This document shows, piece by piece, positions 42,824 through 47,597 of a DNA stretch of 47,597 nt. The position numbers were made by a program, and so were the translations under genes. A model generated the notes under the pieces. It saw nothing but the letters and a program-made list of their open reading frames with translations. It made no database searches and was not told where the DNA came from. How positions within the stretch are numbered: position 1 is the first letter of the stretch; each line of letters begins with the position of its first letter. The DNA comes from an uncultured Puniceicoccaceae bacterium (GTDB taxonomy: Bacteria; Verrucomicrobiota; Verrucomicrobiia; Opitutales; Coraliomargaritaceae): contig CAJQOS010000028.1 in NCBI GenBank assembly GCA_905479975.1, positions 1 to 47,597 of the forward strand, written 5' to 3'.

Positions 42824-42845
42824 ATTGAGAATGATTCTCTTGAAT
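42824..42845. promoter_or_regulatory. Fur box upstream of the TonB receptor
   Basis: ATTGAGAATGATTCTCTTGA contains the perfect palindrome GAGAATGATTCTC (42827-42839), close to the consensus of bacterial Fur/Irr boxes. It lies about 50 bases upstream of the receptor ATG and a Fur-family gene follows the receptor. Confidence 0.7.
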
Positions 42846-42894
42846 CGAAAAGAGCTTGTCGTATTTTTTTAATATGCAATGTCTGTCGGCACAT

Positions 42895-44868
42895 ATGAAT
42901 ACGAAGCAAAATATCTTACGTCGAGCGTCCTTCGCAGGGCTCGTAGTGACTTGTGCGAGCGCCGCGCTAAATGCCGAGGAGGTTGAGGCCGAGGCGGGCG
43001 CCAGTGAAGAATTGGTGCCCTATGTAGTGGTGGCGACTCGCACTCCGCTGGGGCTCGATCGTGTGTCGCCATCGGTGTCATACGTTTCAGCAGACGAAAT
43101 GGAGCAATGGCAGTATCGGGATTTGAGTGGCGTTTTAGAGCAAGAAGCAGGTATGGCCGTCATTTCTTCGGGGGCGAAAGGCGCACAAACCTCTCTGTTC
43201 ACTCGCGGCACCAATAGTGACCACACCGCATTCTTTTTGGATGGTCGTCGCTTGAATACAGGTTTTGGCAATCAATATGGCCTGGAACGTTTGTCATTAA
43301 ATAACTTGAGTAGTGTGCAAATTCAAAAGGGTGCTTCATCCGTGAATTATGGCTCCAGTGGTATTGGTGGTGTCGTTGATTTGCGTTCTCGTTCGGCTTT
43401 TGACGTTGAAGGAAATTCTTCGATTCTGTCAGGTGAAACTGGCTCGCATAACTATACTGCGGGTGCCTTTGCGTCAGCATTCTCAGAGGGAAGCCTTGGT
43501 GTTTCTGTTTCGGGTTCTGCGCTGACTACTGAGAATGATCGTAAGAATGATGATTATGAATATGAAGGTGTGAATTCGCGCGTCGACTATCTGCTGACAG
43601 ATTATTTAAGTCTGGAATTTCTCGGGCAGTATGATCACACAGATAAAGAATTGCCTGGTTCTACTGCGTCACCCACGTTGAACGATGAACAAGAAACTGA
43701 TGATTGGTTAGTCTCCCCGGGGATTCGTTATGCGACCGATGAACTGACTGTGCACCTTTTCTATTCTCATAGTGAAAGTAAGATTGATCTCGATCAAGAG
43801 AAGGCTGCTTATGATGATTTTGGTGGTTATTTAGGTCATTTTCCCGTCTCAAATGATAGTGAAGTCAAGTCGGATGAAGTTAGTTTGCAGGCGGACTACT
43901 CCTTTTCAGAGGCTTTATTGATTACTTCTGGTATGGTGTATCGTAATGATGAAGTAGAGAATAGTAACTTAAATACATTCAACCCTCTAGAGGATGCTAT
44001 TCCATATGATGAGCGTTTTGAGCAATTTGGCATATATGCTCAGGCTCTTTGGTTAGTTACTGAAGCGATTGAATTACGCGGTGGTATTCGTTATGATGAT
44101 TACTCGGATTATGACAGCCCGGTGACAGGACAGTTGGAAGCCTTGTATCATCTTCATGATACTGGACTGAGCTTCTTTGCTAAGTATGCAAATTCGTATG
44201 CCCCGCCAAGTCCATCGGATCTGGCTTTTGATAACGATGTAATTAATCAAGCTCCAGCTAACACAGATCTGGATGCTGAAGAGAGTGATTCGTATGAGTG
44301 CGGCGTGCGTTATATCGGTCTTGAAGATGCCTTGACATGCACAGTTGTGTATTTTCGCAACGATATTGATGATCTAATCGGCTATGCATATGAAGCAGAT
44401 TATAGTAATTGGCCAGATGTGATTGAGATAACTAATGATAGTTATAATGTCGGGAGTGCTACTACTGAGGGGCTCGAATTTAGTTTTGATTATTCTGCGA
44501 CTCAACAGCTCGATCTGGCAGTCGCATACACTTATTTGACCGCAACAGATGATGATGAAGATGAACGTCTATTGCGTCGTCCACGACACATGTTGCAATT
44601 GTCTGCAAATTATCAGTTCACTGATTCTATCAGTGCCGGGGTGCAGGGAGTTGGTTACTTCGACCGCGAAGATTACGATGCGGTAACTTATGAACGTATC
44701 GACCAAGAGGACTCCTTCGTTGTGAATTTCGTTGCAGATTGGAATATCAATGAGCGTTTCTCGGTCTTTGCACGTGCCGAAAATTTATTGGATGAATCTT
44801 ATGAGGCAGTAAACGGATATCCCGCTTTGGGGACGACGGGATATGTCGGCGCTCGTTTCAATTTCTAG
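42895..44868 (+). CDS. TonB-dependent receptor, probably iron-regulated
   Basis: The frame is open from a TTG at 42856, but the ATG at 42895 gives a proper signal peptide (MNTKQNILRRASFAGLVVTC) and 657 residues. Visible are TonB-box-like VPYVVVATRTPLG, the plug (SVSYVSADEMEQW, SLFTRGTNSDHTAFFLDGRR, VQIQKGASSVNYGSSGIGGVVDL), the barrel, and a C-terminus of GARFNF. The ligand cannot be read from the sequence; a Fur box upstream and a Fur-family gene downstream suggest an iron chelate or heme. A neighbouring PduO-like gene keeps a corrinoid link possible. A strong terminator follows. Confidence 0.88.
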   Translation: MNTKQNILRRASFAGLVVTCASAALNAEEVEAEAGASEELVPYVVVATRTPLGLDRVSPSVSYVSADEMEQWQYRDLSGVLEQEAGMAVISSGAKGAQTSLFTRGTNSDHTAFFLDGRRLNTGFGNQYGLERLSLNNLSSVQIQKGASSVNYGSSGIGGVVDLRSRSAFDVEGNSSILSGETGSHNYTAGAFASAFSEGSLGVSVSGSALTTENDRKNDDYEYEGVNSRVDYLLTDYLSLEFLGQYDHTDKELPGSTASPTLNDEQETDDWLVSPGIRYATDELTVHLFYSHSESKIDLDQEKAAYDDFGGYLGHFPVSNDSEVKSDEVSLQADYSFSEALLITSGMVYRNDEVENSNLNTFNPLEDAIPYDERFEQFGIYAQALWLVTEAIELRGGIRYDDYSDYDSPVTGQLEALYHLHDTGLSFFAKYANSYAPPSPSDLAFDNDVINQAPANTDLDAEESDSYECGVRYIGLEDALTCTVVYFRNDIDDLIGYAYEADYSNWPDVIEITNDSYNVGSATTEGLEFSFDYSATQQLDLAVAYTYLTATDDDEDERLLRRPRHMLQLSANYQFTDSISAGVQGVGYFDREDYDAVTYERIDQEDSFVVNFVADWNINERFSVFARAENLLDESYEAVNGYPALGTTGYVGARFNF

Positions 44869-44890
44869 ACTTTCCTTGTTCAAATAGTAT

Positions 44891-44936
44891 GGCAGGCTGT
44901 GATTTCCTTATCGGTGAAATGGCAGCCTGCCTTTTT
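44891..44936 (+). terminator. Rho-independent terminator of the TonB receptor
   Basis: GGCAGGCTG (44891-44899) pairs with CAGCCTGCC (44923-44931), with a further inner stem ATTTC/GAAAT, and is followed by TTTTT. The next gene starts only 8 bases after the T tract. Confidence 0.85.
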
Positions 44937-44943
44937 ATTATTT

Positions 44944-45318
44944 ATGGCGAATACTCAACAGCGTGAAGTGATCTTGTCGGTCTTGAAAGAAGCTGGGCGT
45001 CCGATTACACGCGAGGAAGTCTTGTCTTTAGGGCGTCAGCAGATCCCGCGTTTAGGCTCTGCCACTGTGAACCGGGCGATTCGTGAAATGACGGAGACGT
45101 TCCAGATTATCGGGGTCGATTTTCCCGGGCAGCCGCGTCGCTATGAGTTGCCGGCGGAGCAGGAGCACCCGCATTTCATCTGTCGAAGCTGCAACAAGGT
45201 ATTTGACCTTCCAGTGGCGATGCAACTCCCCGAGGTGCATGTGCCAAAGGGCTTCGTGGTGACCGGAGGGGAAGTAGTGTATTCGGGCAAGTGTCCTGCC
45301 TGCTCGAAGGAGGCATAA
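44944..45318 (+). CDS. Fur-family metalloregulator
   Basis: The frame starts at 44899, inside the terminator, but the ATG at 44944 (MANTQQREVILSVLKEAGRP) fits the Fur fold and gives 124 residues. The winged helix has ITREEVLSLGRQQIPRLGSATVNRAIREM, and the dimer domain has EHPHFICRSCNKVFDL and GKCPACSKEA, the two C-x-x-C pairs of the structural zinc site. It is short of one Fur metal-site His region, so it could be a Fur, Zur or PerR. The upstream receptor with its Fur box is a likely target. It starts right after a terminator without a Shine-Dalgarno, so how it is transcribed is unclear. Confidence 0.88.
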   Translation: MANTQQREVILSVLKEAGRPITREEVLSLGRQQIPRLGSATVNRAIREMTETFQIIGVDFPGQPRRYELPAEQEHPHFICRSCNKVFDLPVAMQLPEVHVPKGFVVTGGEVVYSGKCPACSKEA

Positions 45319-45342
45319 TGGACTTGTTAGGAGAATATTTAT

Positions 45343-45909
45343 ATGAGGCCAAAGCTGAGTAAGATTCCCGGAGAGGTGTGCTACCCCTTCATGTATGAGA
45401 AATCGCTGAAGTGTGATTTCGAGATTTTGACGGATGATCTGTGTCGTCAGGTGGGGGCGATTCTGGCCGAGATGCCGCCGGAGTTTCCGGTGTTGATCGC
45501 GGAGCTGGAGCAGTTACAGCCGATGATCTATCATTTGAATGGTTCGATTCGCGGGAAGTGCGCTGTCTCTGAGGAGGATGTCGATTGGCTGCGTGAGTTA
45601 TATTTAGGGCACCGTGCTGACACGGCAGAGAGTGTGTCCGGCAGCGCGGCTGGCTTTGTGTTACCGCGCGGTGCGGCACCAGTGCCTCAGTTGAATGCGG
45701 CCAGTTCGACTGCGAAGCGAGCGATCCGCTTGATGGTGCGCTTGTATGATGAAGAAGCCGTTGAGATCCCTGAGGTGTTGCACCGCTTTGCGAATGTGGT
45801 GTGCAATTATTTGTTTGTGCTGACTTTGGTGATTAATCGCGCCCGCGGTGAGGTGGAGGTTCCATTTGTGAGTCAGAGTTATCCTGAGCGCACGCGGCGT
45901 AAGACCTAG
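45343..45909 (+). CDS. degenerate PduO-like (cobalamin adenosyltransferase fold) protein
   Basis: The 188-residue protein matches the C-terminal half of PduO-type adenosyltransferases in a degenerate form: GFVLPRG (104-110) for the FLLPGG motif, STAKRAIRLMVRL (122-134) for the catalytic RRAERR cluster, and HRFANVVCNYLFVLTLVINRARGEV (147-171) for FLNRLSDLLFVLAR.xNR. The N-terminal STRxGDxG ATP loop is missing, replaced by YPFMYEKSLKCDFEILTDDL. Activity as an adenosyltransferase is unlikely; cobalamin or another ligand might still bind. A true PduO enzyme is encoded at 33185-33757. A Shine-Dalgarno (TAGGAGA) lies 9 bases before the ATG, an exception here. It is 24 bases after the Fur gene. Confidence 0.65.
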   Translation: MRPKLSKIPGEVCYPFMYEKSLKCDFEILTDDLCRQVGAILAEMPPEFPVLIAELEQLQPMIYHLNGSIRGKCAVSEEDVDWLRELYLGHRADTAESVSGSAAGFVLPRGAAPVPQLNAASSTAKRAIRLMVRLYDEEAVEIPEVLHRFANVVCNYLFVLTLVINRARGEVEVPFVSQSYPERTRRKT

Positions 45910-45955
45910 AGGTTCTGTAGTCAAGCTGCTCTGTTTCGGTGTTCGCATCATTCCT

Positions 45956-46051
45956 CTAGGGGCTTTGCTTGCGAAGCCCGCGCAAAGGCCACACGCGTAG
46001 GAAGTTCGTAATGTTTCGAACGCTCGCGGTCCGCGCAAGCACGGCCCCTAT
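45956..46051. repeat. BIME: two inverted REP hairpins
   Basis: The left hairpin (CTAG then GGGCTT, TGCTTGCG, AAGCCC at 45956-45979) and the right one, reversed (ATAG then GGGCCG, TGCTTGCG, CGGACC at 46051-46028), share the header type and the loop TGCTTGCG while the stems vary. Same family as the element at 35116. Confidence 0.7.
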
Positions 46052-46107
46052 CTTTTGGCACTAATTCACACCTTGCTATCCCGCGAGGTGGGCGCATTTA
46101 TAGAGTG

Positions 46108-46530
46108 ATGCGTATTTTATTAGTCGGAGCGTTGTTGAGTTTGTTGGTCGGGTCCATGCAGGGACAGGAGGCGACCTTGCAGCCGAAGTATGATATTTCA
46201 CCTTCGATCGCGAAGTTACCGGAGCAGTCCGATTTCTTTGGCACTTGGTTGCGCTCGGATGGCACTTACAGTGTGGAAGTCGAGGCGGGTGGCTCTGCGG
46301 GCACGGTGGTGGCTCGTTATTTCAATCCGGAACCGATCAACGTGGAATCTGCGGTGTTTGATGAGGTCGAAGGGCAGCCGCGTTTGGAGTTTGTTTTGCG
46401 CGATGAGGGGTATCCCGGTTCTGCGTATCGGTTGATCTATTTGGCTGAACGCCGTGTGCTGGTGGGCACTTATATGCGACCCGGCGGTGAACCTGCCGAG
46501 GTGTTCTTTGTGAGGAAGGACGAACAATAA
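46108..46530 (+). CDS. small exported protein of unknown function
   Basis: I do not recognise a family. The start ATG at 46108 gives 140 residues with a signal peptide [20 protein letters not shown], then a globular part [18 protein letters not shown] with a beta-rich pattern, [20 protein letters not shown], and [28 protein letters not shown] at the end, which reads like a lipocalin-like or DUF-type strand protein. The protein likely sits in the periplasm. It is 8 bases before the potassium channel gene and likely in one transcript with it. Confidence 0.75.
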   Translation: MRILLVGALLSLLVGSMQGQEATLQPKYDISPSIAKLPEQSDFFGTWLRSDGTYSVEVEAGGSAGTVVARYFNPEPINVESAVFDEVEGQPRLEFVLRDEGYPGSAYRLIYLAERRVLVGTYMRPGGEPAEVFFVRKDEQ

Positions 46531-46537
46531 AATTCCG

Positions 46538-47383
46538 ATGACCAATCGGTTCAGATCGCATTGGCGACGCATTATTTTCCAGTCGAGCCGCTGGGACGAG
46601 AAGTCGTTTGATGTCTTACTCATTGTTGCGATCTCCTTGAGTGTGATCGTGGTGATGCTGGAGAGTATCCCTTCGATTAGTGCAGAGTTACGCAGCGCTC
46701 TGTATTTCGTCGAGTGGGTGATTACGATCCTCTTTACGTTGGAGTATGTTTTGCGTTTGTATGTGTCGTTGAGGCCGTTGCGCTATGCGCGGAGCTTTTT
46801 CGGGGTGGTGGATCTACTTGCGATTTTGCCGACGTATCTGGATCTATTGCTGCCCGGTGCGCACTATTTGGCGCTGTTGCGCGTGTTGCGTGTGCTACGT
46901 ATTTTCCGTGTGCTGAAGCTGGCCAAGTATATCGGTGAGGCCAATGTGTTGATGCATGCCTTGCGCTCCAGTGCGCGTAAAATTTCGATCTTTATTTTTA
47001 CGGTGATGGTGCTCGTTCTGATTTTGGGCTCGTTGATGTATTTGATCGAAGGTGCCGAGCATGGCTTTACCAGTATCCCGAAGAGTGTGTATTGGGCGAT
47101 CGTTACGCTGACGACGGTGGGCTATGGCGACATCTCGCCGCAGACGCCGCTCGGACAATTTTTTGCTTCGCTCATTATGATTACCGGTTATGGCATCATC
47201 GCAGTGCCGACGGCGATTGTGACGGCTGAAATGACGAATCCGCATCGGGATGAGATCGCACTGAGGGAACTTGAAGATCCGATCTGCCCTTCGTGCGGCT
47301 GGGAAGACCACGAGCATGATGCGGCGTTTTGTAAGGTTTGCGGAGAGCGCCTGCCGCCTGAATATCAACCGAAGAAGAAATAG
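46538..47383 (+). CDS. voltage-gated potassium channel with C-terminal zinc ribbon
   Basis: A 281-residue six-span channel (Kv type). S1-S3 cover about residues 25-100, S4 has regularly spaced arginines ([20 protein letters not shown], 113-132), and the pore has the filter TTVGYGD (192-198) between S5 and S6. After S6 the tail carries a zinc ribbon, C250-P-S-C253 and C265-K-V-C268, an unusual addition. It would carry K+ across the inner membrane upon depolarisation. Ligand or partner of the zinc ribbon is unknown. Confidence 0.93.
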   Translation: MTNRFRSHWRRIIFQSSRWDEKSFDVLLIVAISLSVIVVMLESIPSISAELRSALYFVEWVITILFTLEYVLRLYVSLRPLRYARSFFGVVDLLAILPTYLDLLLPGAHYLALLRVLRVLRIFRVLKLAKYIGEANVLMHALRSSARKISIFIFTVMVLVLILGSLMYLIEGAEHGFTSIPKSVYWAIVTLTTVGYGDISPQTPLGQFFASLIMITGYGIIAVPTAIVTAEMTNPHRDEIALRELEDPICPSCGWEDHEHDAAFCKVCGERLPPEYQPKKK

Positions 47384-47457
47384 ATGATGAATGCCGAAGA
47401 AAATGAGATGGTTAAGCTGCTGCTGGCGACGAATTCGTCGGTCGCAGAGCAAAAGAA
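47384..47457 (+). pseudogene. 5' fragment of an unknown gene, cut by an insertion sequence
   Basis: The frame starts MMNAEENEMVKLLLATNSSVAEQKK directly after the channel stop codon and then enters sequence that belongs to the IS end, where it continues meaninglessly to 47569. The part before about 47457 looks like a natural N-terminus of a gene of the same transcript. The true gene product is unknown. Confidence 0.5.
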
Positions 47458-47597
47458 GGCCTCTTCACGGATTTCGGTCATAGCTCTTTGCGTGTCGATA
47501 GGTTGGGCAGATCATAAATTTTCAGGTGCAGGAACTCTTCATCCCTATATCCATAAGCCTGCCTCGTGAGCCATCCGATCTTGTTGTTGAAGCCTTC
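47458..47597 (-). mobile_element. end of an ISL3-family insertion sequence (rest outside window)
   Basis: From about GGCCTCTTCACGG (47458-47470), which looks like a terminal inverted repeat, to the end of the window the sequence is an IS end. The other end is beyond the window, so target-site duplication cannot be checked. Confidence 0.55.
47478..47597 (-). CDS. ISL3-family transposase, C-terminal part
   Basis: The last 39 codons of a minus-strand gene run in from beyond the window and stop at 47478-47480. The residues EGFNNKIGWLTRQAYGYRDE, followed by EFLHLKIYDLP, match the conserved end of ISL3-type (IS204/IS1001/IS1096/IS1165) DDE transposases, in which E-G-x-N-N-K-I closes the catalytic domain. 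Confidence 0.8.
   Translation of the reverse strand, partial: EGFNNKIGWLTRQAYGYRDEEFLHLKIYDLPNLSTRKEL

Larger units (their letters stand above)
42433..42894. other. divergent intergenic region, about 460 bases, with two Fur-like boxes
   Basis: The region between cbiB and the TonB receptor has no convincing gene (a 63-codon frame at 42637-42828 looks random). It holds palindromes at 42612-42626 and 42824-42845, AT-rich stretches near 42590-42610, and presumably both promoters. Confidence 0.5.

Noticed and set aside
42637-42828. 63-codon open frame in the cbiB-receptor gap
   Set aside because: Composition is rich in Trp, Cys and Gly without any motif, and the region is a regulatory gap.
47384-47569. 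61-codon open frame taken as a complete gene
   Set aside because: From about 47458 the frame reads through the end of an insertion sequence antisense to its transposase; only the start is likely natural.

Overview
The window looks like a chromosomal piece of a free-living Gram-negative bacterium, most likely a member of the Verrucomicrobiota close to the marine Opitutae (Coraliomargarita/Lentimonas-like). This is an inference from the mix of gene families, the near absence of Shine-Dalgarno sequences, outer-membrane proteins ending in Phe, and a stand-alone RAYT transposase with many small palindromic repeats. I see no rRNA, tRNA, CRISPR or prophage genes.

Layout. 1-376: C-terminus of an M29-like aminopeptidase. 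393-6422: a tripartite RND efflux operon (outer-membrane lipoprotein, adaptor, inner-membrane pump), followed with a 1-base overlap by a stand-alone ovothiol-type N-methyltransferase (6422-7171). 7168-11773, minus strand: DUF3817 membrane protein, P2-type cation ATPase, rlmJ and pyrE. 11925-12965: RAYT (REP-associated) transposase. 13051-14196: LptF/LptG-type permease. 14270-18424: folate operon pabB-pabC-folP-folB-folK plus a SelW-like protein, running into a SMUG1 uracil-DNA glycosylase; pabB is frameshifted exactly at a short repeat. 19244-20215: gpsA, minus strand.

20452-30360 is the most unusual region. On the minus strand a soluble histidine kinase with a pseudo-receiver is translationally coupled to a FadL-type outer-membrane channel. 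Divergent from it runs a four-gene plus-strand cluster: a LuxD-like acyl hydrolase/transferase fused to a SAM methyltransferase, a multi-span membrane histidine kinase, a protein with degenerate GGDEF-like and receiver-like domains, and a receiver-histidine kinase. The logic resembles Ralstonia PhcB-PhcS-PhcR signalling by fatty-acid methyl esters, with an added acyl-releasing enzyme and a fatty-acid porin. I propose it as a candidate undescribed cell-signalling system.

30493-30888 is panD. 30957-42432, minus strand, is a cobalamin uptake and salvage locus: cbiB, then a cobalamin riboswitch with a hairpin next to the btuB start codon, then btuB, btuF, btuC, btuD, an unknown membrane protein, cbiZ, pduO-type adenosyltransferase, a DUF71 ATP-pyrophosphatase and cobQ. 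No corrin-ring synthesis genes are present, so the genes point to import and remodelling of corrinoids. Several junctions in this locus carry different short repeats.

42433-47597, plus strand: a region with two Fur-like operators, a TonB-dependent receptor, a Fur-family regulator, a degenerate PduO-like protein, a small exported protein, and a voltage-gated potassium channel with a zinc ribbon. The window ends in an ISL3-family transposase that seems to have cut short the gene after the channel.
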